A stretch of 18,454 nt of DNA from Nanobdellota archaeon (GTDB lineage: Archaea; Nanobdellota; Nanobdellia; Pacearchaeales; GW2011-AR1), in assembly GCA_030704765.1 (NCBI GenBank), contig JAUYDD010000065.1, forward strand, positions 1 through 18,454. Reading direction: 5' to 3'. This document shows, one piece after another, positions 8,046-14,168 of this stretch. The position numbers and the translations under genes were made by a program. The notes beneath the pieces are model-generated. The model ran no database searches. It was not told the DNA's origin and saw nothing but the letters and a program-made list of their open reading frames with translations. The first letter of the stretch is position 1. The number at the start of each line of letters is the position of its first letter.

Positions 8046-8223
8046 AAAAAACAATCCACCCACACCTAAAGGTGTGAGTTTGTGAAAACAAAAAGCATTT
8101 TTCAATCTTTAATTTATTACTAAAATGCTTTTTGTTTCAGGCCCTTGTTTTTAGGATGCTCGGAAATTGAATGCAAGTAAACTACCTCATCTTAAAAGAT
8201 GAGGTTTTCAATTTCCGACATAA
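8046..8223 (+). repeat. Multi-hairpin intergenic element C (longest copy)
   Basis: Outer stem AAAAACAA/TTGTTTTT (8047-8054 with 8145-8152). Inside it are a 6-bp hairpin CACACC-TAAA-GGTGTG (8061-8076), then GTTTGTGA, then a perfect 16-bp inverted repeat (8086-8101 with 8122-8137) with a 20-nt loop that is absent from elements A and B, then CAGGC. The linker AGGATGCT (8153-8160) follows, then stem CGGAAATTGA/TCAATTTCCG (8161-8170 with 8208-8217) enclosing a 10-bp hairpin (8184-8193 with 8196-8205), then GACATAA. Positions 8148-8223 are a 76-bp perfect inverted copy of 3-78. The element sits just upstream of the surface-protein gene but points the opposite way. Confidence 0.85.
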
Positions 8224-8225
8224 AG

Positions 8226-8349
8226 AAATTGCCTAAAAATTAGCAATCCCAACCGACCCAGAGGGTCGGGGTATTTGCTAATTTTTTCGCTTCGCGACCG
8301 GCAATTTTAGTCTCCAAGAAAAACTTTCAGAAGTTTTTCTGGGCCATTC
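8226..8349 (+). repeat. Hairpin array D
   Basis: Same general plan as elements A-C but different sequence. Outer stem AAATTGCC/GGCAATTT (8226-8233 with 8300-8307) encloses a 12-bp stem (8235-8246 with 8275-8286, AAAAATTAGCAA), which encloses CCGACCC-AGA-GGGTCGG (8253-8269) followed by GGTATT. A small TCGC-TTC-GCGA hairpin is at 8287-8297. After a linker (TAGTCTCC) comes a 10-bp hairpin AGAAAAACTT-TCAG-AAGTTTTTCT (8317-8340) and the tail GGGCCATTC. The core palindrome resembles REP-type sequences. It lies between the surface-protein gene and the first membrane-cluster gene. Confidence 0.75.
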
Positions 8350-8420
8350 AAAATCTGAAGATTTTGAAGGTTTCAAATCTGCCGAGGCAGAGCCTCGGGG
8401 TATTAAACGCAGATTTGAAA
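8347..8420 (+). repeat. Hairpin array E
   Basis: A 9-bp hairpin TTCAAAATC-TGAA-GATTTTGAA (8347-8368) is followed by a perfect 12-bp stem (8371-8382 with 8409-8420, TTTCAAATCTGC/GCAGATTTGAAA). That stem encloses CGAGGC-AGA-GCCTCG (8383-8397) and GGGTATTAAAC. The inner unit copies array D (C-CGAxxC-AGA-GxxTCG-GGGTATT) with compensating changes in the stem (ACC/GGT versus AGG/CCT). It ends 15 nt before the stop of the minus-strand membrane-protein gene and could end that transcript. Confidence 0.75.
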
Positions 8421-8435
8421 ATCAAAGAATCAATC

Positions 8436-9224
8436 TCAATTCATATATTTGATAAGTTTCTCCCTATCTTTCATTAATTTTTTTATATGCTTCTCTTTAG
8501 CTTTTTGAGGAAGGCTTGAATTATTTATTGTCTGTATATCATTATCGATTTGTGCTAGTGCCTTTTCTATTCCAAAATTAGCTGATTTCATATATTCTTG
8601 CCTTATCAATGCCCTATGTATAGTTCCATCCATTAACAAGAATACAAAAGATACAAGCATTGTCCATAGATAAATAGATCCATAACTTTCAACTGTTGTT
8701 GTTGCCCATAAAAAGAAATATATCACTATAAAGAACACCCATCCTATTTTTCTGACTGTTGTGCTGTCAGATACATTATGTAAAAAAAACAGATAAAGCA
8801 AAAACGGTATTATTCCTGCAATAGCAATGCCAAGTATCTGATATTGCATTATTATAGTATTGAGCCATTCAAAACTAATGAACCTTATTGACAATAATGG
8901 AACAATTGCAGATACAACAATCAAGACCCTTTTATTATCCGTGAATATATCAATATTTTTCAAAGATATGAAAATAAAACTGAACAATATTATATAAATA
9001 AGTAGCTTTTCAAATAAAAGATATCCCGTATAATCCTGCCCGCCAAACAAGGCAATTAAAAATGGTTCAGACCAATTCACAAAAAAATCAACAATCAACT
9101 GGCTTCCATGCCTTATATCATATACAAGACCTCCGCCTCCGCCAGAATATTGCGCATATATAAGATTGATTAAAGTTAGTATTAAAAAGACCAGTGCACA
9201 TCCTAATAACCACTTTTTATTCAT
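8436..9224 (-). CDS. Membrane-cluster protein 1: signal peptide plus about five TM helices, unknown function
   Basis: 262 residues. There is an N-terminal signal-like helix (5-24, possible cut after YA), a short Gly-rich external stretch (YSGGGGG, 26-32), then predicted TM helices at about 70-88, 98-115, 127-148, 160-174 and 184-199. The motif LLMDGTIHR (197-204) closes the membrane part, and a charged, probably coiled-coil C-terminus (205-262) follows. It is clearly paralogous to the next gene upstream: SIRFIS-EWLNTIIMQYQILGIA aligns without gaps to GVRYLSDVTWIKTMLLPYETLYVA, and DGTIHR to DGTMNR. No named family recognised. A TATA-like box TTTATAAAC (9246-9254) lies 22-30 nt before the ATG, so transcription is probably separate and leaderless. 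Confidence 0.85.
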   Translation of the reverse strand: MNKKWLLGCALVFLILTLINLIYAQYSGGGGGLVYDIRHGSQLIVDFFVNWSEPFLIALFGGQDYTGYLLFEKLLIYIILFSFIFISLKNIDIFTDNKRVLIVVSAIVPLLSIRFISFEWLNTIIMQYQILGIAIAGIIPFLLYLFFLHNVSDSTTVRKIGWVFFIVIYFFLWATTTVESYGSIYLWTMLVSFVFLLMDGTIHRALIRQEYMKSANFGIEKALAQIDNDIQTINNSSLPQKAKEKHIKKLMKDREKLIKYMN

Positions 9225-9379
9225 AATAAAATTATAATTTACAAGTTTATAAACATTACCAGAAGAAGATATTGCTTACCTTTCTAAAAGCTATCTTCGG
9301 GTGGAGGAAAGGGGTTGGTGGGAGGGCATTGTTAGTACAACTTCAGAAAAGTAAGTAGATACCAGAAAAAAATATAATC
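9225..9379. other. Intergenic G-rich island, possible structured RNA or G-quadruplex
   Basis: No ORF. Between two paralogous minus-strand genes lies a run with seven G-tracts in 28 nt (9299-9326: GGG, GG, GG, GGGG, GG, GGG, GGG; 19 of 28 bases are G), striking in a genome this AT-rich. It is enclosed by an imperfect inverted repeat, CTTACCTTTCT (9275-9285) and AGAAAAGTAAG (9345-9355), with one mismatch. GC-rich islands in AT-rich archaea are often non-coding RNA genes, but I recognise no known RNA here and cannot tell the strand. Confidence 0.4.
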
Positions 9380-10180
9380 TTATTTAGTGTTCTGTTTCTG
9401 CAATTCTTTTATTAAATCCCTAATCTCTTTAGTGTCTCTTTTATAATCTGTAATACTTATTCTTCCATGAGCAAGCCTTTCATCAAACTTTGCTAATTTA
9501 TCCTGCAAAATATAGATACTCTCTTTTCTAGACCTCATCATAGCTTTATCTATTTTTATTTTATTAAAATACCTGTTCATAGTTCCATCAAGAAATACCA
9601 TTCCAAGGCATAGTACAGCTGTCACAGGATAGACAAAAGTCGCATCTCCCATATCATACCTTGTGAACCATAAGAATACAAATATCACTCCGAAAAATAT
9701 CCAAGCAGCTTTTCTTATAAAACTCGGCTGGTCTTTAAAACCAACATTTACAATAATAAAATAACAAGCAAACGGAATTCCAGCAGATATTGCAACATAA
9801 AGCGTCTCATAAGGCAAAAGCATAGTTTTTATCCAAGTTACATCTGATAAATATCTTACACCAAGTATTGATACAGCAATTGTTATTGTCCATAATACCC
9901 AGGGATTTTCATTCAAAAGATCTATTCTTTTTAATGTAGCAAATAATACAGCAATCATGATAAACAAAAAGAGTATTTTTGCAAAAAAGAATTCTCCTTG
10001 AGGAGAAGGGCCAATTAAAGCAGCTGTTATTGGCTGTGTTGCAGAAATAAAAGTATTGATTGCATTGTCTACATTTTCAGCAATTCCAGAAAAACCTGAA
10101 GAACTAGGTTGTGCTAAAACAATTCCAAGTATGTTTAAATATAAAAATACCCCTATAAGTAATATTACACCTTTTTTCAT
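9380..10180 (-). CDS. Membrane-cluster protein 2: paralog of protein 1, unknown function
   Basis: 266 residues. There is a signal-like helix at 4-22 (possible cut after VLA), a short external part (QPSSSGFSGIAENVDN, 24-39), and predicted TM helices at about 66-83, 94-108, 125-145, 157-172 and 183-197. The motif FLDGTMNRYF (196-205) and a basic, coiled-coil-like C-terminus follow. It aligns with the downstream neighbour through most of the membrane part (ALIG/ALFG, LKRIDLL/LKNIDIF, VRYLS/IRFIS, AGIPF/AGIIPF, DGTMNR/DGTIHR) and more distantly with the plus-strand neighbour. Its promoter is in the divergent gap at 10181-10272. It is probably an envelope protein whose C-terminal tail sits in the cytoplasm; no function can be assigned. 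Confidence 0.85.
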   Translation of the reverse strand: MKKGVILLIGVFLYLNILGIVLAQPSSSGFSGIAENVDNAINTFISATQPITAALIGPSPQGEFFFAKILFLFIMIAVLFATLKRIDLLNENPWVLWTITIAVSILGVRYLSDVTWIKTMLLPYETLYVAISAGIPFACYFIIVNVGFKDQPSFIRKAAWIFFGVIFVFLWFTRYDMGDATFVYPVTAVLCLGMVFLDGTMNRYFNKIKIDKAMMRSRKESIYILQDKLAKFDERLAHGRISITDYKRDTKEIRDLIKELQKQNTK

Positions 10181-10272
10181 ATAACTATTATTATTTTCTG
10201 ATTTATAAATATTCCTGTGATTTTGGCTTTGTCAAAAGAAACATTTTTAAATACAACCATCTTAAAGCTTTT
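10181..10272. promoter_or_regulatory. Divergent promoter region of the four-gene membrane cluster
   Basis: Two TATA-like boxes lie back to back: ATTTATAAAT (10201-10210) for the minus-strand gene starting at 10180, and TTTTTAAATA (10244-10253) for the plus-strand gene starting at 10273. Both are about 20-30 nt from their ATG with no Shine-Dalgarno, as expected for leaderless mRNAs. The shared gap suggests the two halves of the cluster could be regulated together. Confidence 0.6.
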
Positions 10273-11061
10273 ATGAAAAGGGTGCAAGAAAAAAGAATCT
10301 GGTTATTTATTATTCTATCCTTAATCATGATTTTCTCAATCTTATTAGTTTCAGCAGCACCAATTGATACAATAAAGGAATTATTAAAAAGTGGCGAAGG
10401 ATTGCAATATTATTCTTCTGGATTTTTATTGCTTTTATTAGTGATATTGATAATATATGCTGTTTCTGATTTCGTGCCTTTTTTAAAAGATTCTGAACCA
10501 GCAATAAGAATCAGTGTTTCAGTCATCATTGGAATTCTATCTGTTGTTTATTTGACACCAGAAGAAATACGTACAGCTTTAATGGGATACAAAGCATTAG
10601 GAATTATTCTTACAACTATTGTTCCATTGATATTTTTGATGTCTATTTCTATAAAATGGAATACTACTCATCCTGAATATAGTTTTATTTCTACAATCCT
10701 CTGGGTAGGTTTTTTTACTGCATATTTAATAAAATATTTTCAAAGCTTGGTTGCTGTCTGGGTCTGGCTTAATACAGGTGGAGAATTAAGAGATCCTAAT
10801 GGAATTGGCTGGTTTGGTGTTACATTTATTTTAATTACTGGCTTGATTAGTCTTGCTATGGTAATAGCAAGTGGAACAATAACGCGCTGGTTCTTTAAAT
10901 ATAGAGTCAAAAGATTAATAGAAGGTTCTGAAATAAAAACTGCAGCTGAAAGAACAGCAAGAATAGCAATGTTTAATGAATTTAAGAACTTTTCTCCAGA
11001 AGATGCAGCTATATTTGATGCAGAAATAAGAAGATTAAAGCGTTTAAGGGTCAGGCCTTAA
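10273..11061 (+). CDS. Membrane-cluster protein 3: distant paralog of proteins 1 and 2, unknown function
   Basis: 262 residues. There is a signal-like helix at 9-28 (LVSAAP, possible cut near 28), a short external part, and predicted TM helices at about 49-68, 80-93, 107-126, 139-156 and 180-200. Then SGTITRWFFKYRVKRL (200-215) and a charged C-terminus. It shares the order and motifs of the two minus-strand proteins: ILSVVYLTPEEIRTALMGYK corresponds to their LG.RYLS...I.T.L..Y segment, the following IPL matches IPF, and SGTITR sits where they have DGT(I/M)xR. It differs in a longer loop between the last two TMs (WLNTGGELRDPNGIGW, 165-180). No known family. The next gene starts 31 nt downstream with its own TATA-like box. 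Confidence 0.82.
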   Translation: MKRVQEKRIWLFIILSLIMIFSILLVSAAPIDTIKELLKSGEGLQYYSSGFLLLLLVILIIYAVSDFVPFLKDSEPAIRISVSVIIGILSVVYLTPEEIRTALMGYKALGIILTTIVPLIFLMSISIKWNTTHPEYSFISTILWVGFFTAYLIKYFQSLVAVWVWLNTGGELRDPNGIGWFGVTFILITGLISLAMVIASGTITRWFFKYRVKRLIEGSEIKTAAERTARIAMFNEFKNFSPEDAAIFDAEIRRLKRLRVRP

Positions 11062-11074
11062 AATATATAAATAG
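11061..11074 (+). promoter_or_regulatory. TATA-like box of membrane-cluster protein 4
   Basis: AAATATATAAATAG directly follows (and shares its first base with) the stop codon of the upstream gene, and lies about 20-32 nt before the ATG at 11093. The gene therefore probably has its own leaderless transcript in addition to any read-through. Confidence 0.5.
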
Positions 11075-11092
11075 ATTTTTATTGATTATTAT

Positions 11093-11800
11093 ATGAAAAA
11101 AGAACTGATAATAATTTTTATGTTTACAATATGCTTATTATTTATAATTAATGTCAATGCTCAAATTTCAGATGTTCCTAATGTAGATGTTCCATTTGTA
11201 GGAAATGTGAATCCAGATACAGGGCTTCCTTCTAGTTTTGAAAAATACCGGGAACTTGCTGATAATCTATCAAAAGAAGAAGCAAGAAAAGCATATCTAA
11301 AGCAAGAATGGACAAAACTTCTTGCTAATAACAAGAATATATCTCCTATATTGTTCTATACAGAAAAATTCTTTTCATATTTTGATCCTTTATGGAATCT
11401 TTTATTTGGCCTTCCTTTTTCTTGGTCCTGGATGTTTATATTATGCTTTGTATTTTGGATAGTTATTATTGTAATGGGTTACATGTCAATCAAGGCTTTT
11501 TTTACAGATATAAACCCTCTGATAAATCTTCTAATTGCATTCTGCATAGCTTCATTAATGGGAACATCAGGAGGCATTAGAGAAGGTGTAAATCTTTTAA
11601 CTGTCCCATTAAAGAATATCTGGACAATTTTGGTAGTCATGTTTTTAGTAAGTTTAATAGTCTTGATTTATTATAAAGTAATGGAAGAATTGGAAAAAGA
11701 CAGGAAAAAAAAGACAGAAGAAATAAAAAAAGAAATGAGAAAAGAAGAAAATAAGGCAGTTGATAGATTAAATCAGAGAAGAATAGACCAAGGATTTTGA
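11093..11800 (+). CDS. Membrane-cluster protein 4: signal peptide, external domain, TM helices, coiled coil; unknown function
   Basis: 235 residues. There is a signal peptide at about 4-23 (possible cut after VNA), an external region of about 80 residues (24-105) with PNVDVPFVGNVNPDTGLPS and a charged helix, then predicted TM helices at about 107-132, 138-158 and 170-196. A strongly charged coiled-coil tail follows (about 198-235, rich in EKKKEE). Its plan (signal, external part, TM block, cytoplasmic coiled coil) and position suggest membership of the same system as the three neighbours. Sequence similarity is weak and limited to the TM block (FTDINPLINLLIAFCIASLMG compared with their N...LL...LG region), so homology is only possible. 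It is the last plus-strand gene before hairpin array F. Confidence 0.8.
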   Translation: MKKELIIIFMFTICLLFIINVNAQISDVPNVDVPFVGNVNPDTGLPSSFEKYRELADNLSKEEARKAYLKQEWTKLLANNKNISPILFYTEKFFSYFDPLWNLLFGLPFSWSWMFILCFVFWIVIIVMGYMSIKAFFTDINPLINLLIAFCIASLMGTSGGIREGVNLLTVPLKNIWTILVVMFLVSLIVLIYYKVMEELEKDRKKKTEEIKKEMRKEENKAVDRLNQRRIDQGF

Positions 11801-11910
11801 TTTTTTTGTTTGATAATAGTATAATTATCTGCATTTTTAATTAGATTAGAATATAGAATGATTGTTGTTAAAAAATAATCTAGCTTGTCCTGGATTAATT
11901 AGAAAATGTA

Positions 11911-12012
11911 AAGAACTCGGAGTTAAAACTCCGAGCGTTTTGAGTTCTTGACACAAGAAAATCTTTTAGATTTTCTGTGCAAAAAATTCTTCTGAATGAA
12001 TTTTTCTGAGCC
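11911..12012 (+). repeat. Hairpin array F
   Basis: Three successive hairpins. First, AAGAACTC/GAGTTCTT (11911-11918 with 11942-11949) encloses CTCGGAGTT-AA-AACTCCGAG (11916-11935) and CGTTTT. Second, AGAAAATC/GATTTTCT (11956-11963 with 11969-11976), extended by CAC/GTG across a bulged A. Third, AAAAATTC/GAATTTTT (11982-11989 with 11998-12005) with an 8-nt loop, then the tail CTGAGCC, which resembles the CTGGGCC after the last hairpin of array D. It lies between convergent genes (membrane protein 4 and FEN-1), where a terminator role is also possible. The rest of the 11801-12067 gap shows nothing recognisable. Confidence 0.7.
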
Positions 12013-12067
12013 TAAATCTACTCTCACCTCGTTATATATAAGATAACAATAAGATAGACTTTGTTTT

Positions 12068-13087
12068 TCAAAACAAGGTCTTTTGGGATTTCTTTTTTAT
12101 GATTGCATCTAGTTTATCTAACTGGCTTTCTATCCTATCTTCACTGAATTCATATTTTGATAATATTGATTTTATTTTCTCTTTGTCAATGTTTGGAAAT
12201 TCTATTTTAGGGTTTTTAATGACCTCTGGATTTTCTATTATCTCATATATCTCTCTCCAATCAAAATCAAGAGAATATTTCTCGCTTTCCTCTACAGCTT
12301 TGAATATCCCCTCTTTTGTCTTATGTTCTTTTACAAACTTCAAGGATTTTTTTGGCCCAAGGCCTTTTACTCCGCCAAGATTATAGTCTGTTCCGCATAA
12401 TATTCCAAGGACTATGAGTTGCTCTTGAGAAAGTTCAAGTTCTTTTAATACAGCATTTAATTCAATCATCTGCGGAAACACTTCTTTGAAACCTGTTGGA
12501 ATCTTTCTTCTCCTAGACATTGAAAGGTTCTGTATTAATCTTGGAGCTTTGAACATCAAGCAGTCATAATCTTGAGAGGATACAGCATAACATATTCCTT
12601 CTTTTGCAAGATAACTGGCTTGTGCTTCACCTTCAGATGGAGCTTGTAAAACAGCAATTCCCATTGCTTTCAATAGTTCCTTGCTTTCATTTATTTTCTG
12701 TTCATCAAGCTTGACATCAGCTCTTGAATACTTCCCCATTGCTTCTATATCTTTTTCTTCAACTGCTTTCTTGTATTTTTCCTTCATCTCTTCTTTCATT
12801 TCTTTCCTATTGTTTATTGTCCTGCCTTTTAATAAGGGAGGCTCTCCATCAAAAACATAGATTATCTTTATTCCTTCATGAATAAGATTCATGTTCCTAT
12901 AGAAAAGTCCAGACAGATGACTAGTGACATTTCCATTAGAATCTTTCAATGGTGTTCCATCAGGCTGCCTTATTGTTGTCAAGAACTGATAAATTGCATT
13001 GAATGCATCAACAGCAATTGTCTTTCCTTTTAGGTCTGAAAAACCTATTTCTTTTTTTAATATGATTTCACCTATTTGAAGACCCAT
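12068..13087 (-). CDS. fen: Flap endonuclease 1 (FEN-1)
   Basis: 339-residue structure-specific 5' nuclease that removes 5' flaps during Okazaki-fragment maturation and long-patch repair. The N-terminus MGLQIGEII is the typical start and must be free for cleavage. All metal-binding acidic residues are visible at usual positions: Asp27 (IAVDAFN), Asp80 (YVFDGEPP), Glu152 and Glu154 (PSEGEAQA), Asp173 and Asp175 (SSQDYDCL), Asp234 (CGTDYN). The helix-hairpin-helix GGVKGLGPKKSL follows at 238-249. The C-terminus KKSQKTLF is a short PCNA-interacting (PIP-box-like) motif. Length and domains are normal for archaeal FEN-1. It lies downstream of the FHA and small unknown genes but has its own TATA-like stretch (about 13105-13120). 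PolB, its partner in replication, is transcribed divergently nearby. Confidence 0.97.
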   Translation of the reverse strand: MGLQIGEIILKKEIGFSDLKGKTIAVDAFNAIYQFLTTIRQPDGTPLKDSNGNVTSHLSGLFYRNMNLIHEGIKIIYVFDGEPPLLKGRTINNRKEMKEEMKEKYKKAVEEKDIEAMGKYSRADVKLDEQKINESKELLKAMGIAVLQAPSEGEAQASYLAKEGICYAVSSQDYDCLMFKAPRLIQNLSMSRRRKIPTGFKEVFPQMIELNAVLKELELSQEQLIVLGILCGTDYNLGGVKGLGPKKSLKFVKEHKTKEGIFKAVEESEKYSLDFDWREIYEIIENPEVIKNPKIEFPNIDKEKIKSILSKYEFSEDRIESQLDKLDAIIKKKSQKTLF

Positions 13088-13150
13088 GAAATAACAAAAA
13101 ATATTAAATATAAAAACTTATTGATAAAATAAGAGGGATTATCTGTTGAA

Positions 13151-13417
13151 TTATTTTCTTGTATTAAATCTAAAAGGTCTGATTCTAATGCTTTTGCTTA
13201 TACCCATGTTGCTGCTATATCTAAGGTCAATTTCTTTATACTTTTTCCAATAATCAGGGTCTGCTCTTCCTTGAGAAAGAGCATCTTCATCAGAGTGAGT
13301 TAATCCAAAATAATCATAAGTAGCTGCAAAAGTAGCAAAATCACCTCTTTCATAAGATTCTAATGCTATTTTTTCTAATATTCTTAATTTTCCTATTGGA
13401 TTTATTTTTTCCCTCAT
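13151..13417 (-). CDS. Small basic hypothetical protein
   Basis: 88 residues, soluble, with no recognised family. The N-terminal half looks helical and TPR-like by eye (LRILEKIALESYERGDFATFAATYDYFGL is compatible with a pair of helices, residues about 12-40). The C-terminus is basic (IRIRPFRFNTRK). The open frame extends upstream to a TTG at 13435, but the ATG at 13417 is preferred: it begins one base after the TAA of the FHA gene and has GGGGA about eight bases upstream. The tight spacing means the two genes are almost certainly co-transcribed and coupled, so the protein may work with the FHA protein. Confidence 0.65.
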   Translation of the reverse strand: MREKINPIGKLRILEKIALESYERGDFATFAATYDYFGLTHSDEDALSQGRADPDYWKKYKEIDLRYSSNMGISKSIRIRPFRFNTRK

Positions 13418-13418
13418 T

Positions 13419-13853
13419 TTATTCTTCCCCGCCAAAGCAATTAAATAGCCTGGATAATTTAGCTAATAATCCTCTCCTGTTATTATCCGCTTGAGATTCT
13501 TCTTGTATTCTTACAGCAAAACTAGCTATTGGGCCAAGGCCTATTAACTCTCCATCTTCAAGATAAACATATTCTCCTAGATTTAGTTTACGGTCTTTAA
13601 AATATACACCATTAGAACAATCTTGATGAGGAGTCAAAGCAAAAATTCCATCTAAACCTTCTATTATAGCATGTCTTCTAGATATCCCAAAAGCTCTTGA
13701 AATAATATGAGAAATATGAAGATCACATTCACTTTCTCTTCCAATTACATATCTTCCTTCATTTCCAGAAGTTACAACACTGCAACTGCCCAGATTTATT
13801 TTACAACCATCAATTCCTTGGTTTTCGAGTGTAATCCTATAATTTCTAGTCAT
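13419..13853 (-). CDS. FHA-domain protein
   Basis: 144-residue protein that is nearly all one forkhead-associated domain, which binds phosphothreonine peptides. Landmarks: YVIGRESECDLHI (35-47, with Gly38-Arg39), ISRRHAIIE (57-65, Ser58 and His61 of the phosphopeptide-binding loops), NG at 81-82 (DCSNGVYF), and the closing strands YVYLEDGELIGLG. The tail (about 120-144) is basic then Cys/Gly-containing (LSRLFNCFGGEE). A phospho-dependent regulatory or scaffold role is known for the family, but no kinase gene lies nearby. A TATA-like box at 13881-13890 and GGAG at 13858-13861, four bases before the ATG, define the start. Confidence 0.88.
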   Translation of the reverse strand: MTRNYRITLENQGIDGCKINLGSCSVVTSGNEGRYVIGRESECDLHISHIISRAFGISRRHAIIEGLDGIFALTPHQDCSNGVYFKDRKLNLGEYVYLEDGELIGLGPIASFAVRIQEESQADNNRRGLLAKLSRLFNCFGGEE

Positions 13854-14168
13854 TTTTCTCCAATTTAGATTAAGAAGACTATATTTATAAATCTTTCTAT
13901 ACAGTTACTACTATATAGTAAATATTATATAATATTCATAAAATTCTAACTGAAAAATATATTCGATTAATTCTTGATTTAGTACATAAGATAATCATAC
14001 TATTCCCGGGATATTATAAAAAGTGGAATTTGCCTTTGCAGTTATATAAACCATATATTTAACTCTTATTTATGATAAAAATTTTATAAAACAAGCTGGA
14101 TTAGGCATATCAATACTGCTATAACTTGAATTGAATAATTTTAAATAACACTTATTCTTTTTCCTTTA
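13854..14168. promoter_or_regulatory. Divergent promoter region for the FHA and PolB genes
   Basis: A 315-nt gap without ORFs. On the minus strand: TTATAAATAT (13881-13890) plus GGAG (13858-13861) for the FHA gene. On the plus strand: TTTTAAATA (14139-14147), about 22-30 nt before the PolB ATG at 14169 and without a Shine-Dalgarno, as for a leaderless mRNA. The middle (about 13900-14130) is AT-rich; I see no further gene, repeat or RNA in it. Confidence 0.55.

Noticed and set aside
1..8420. CRISPR array or complete insertion sequence
   Set aside because: The repeats are few, unevenly spaced and internally palindromic with no spacers, and no cas, TnpA or TnpB gene is present.
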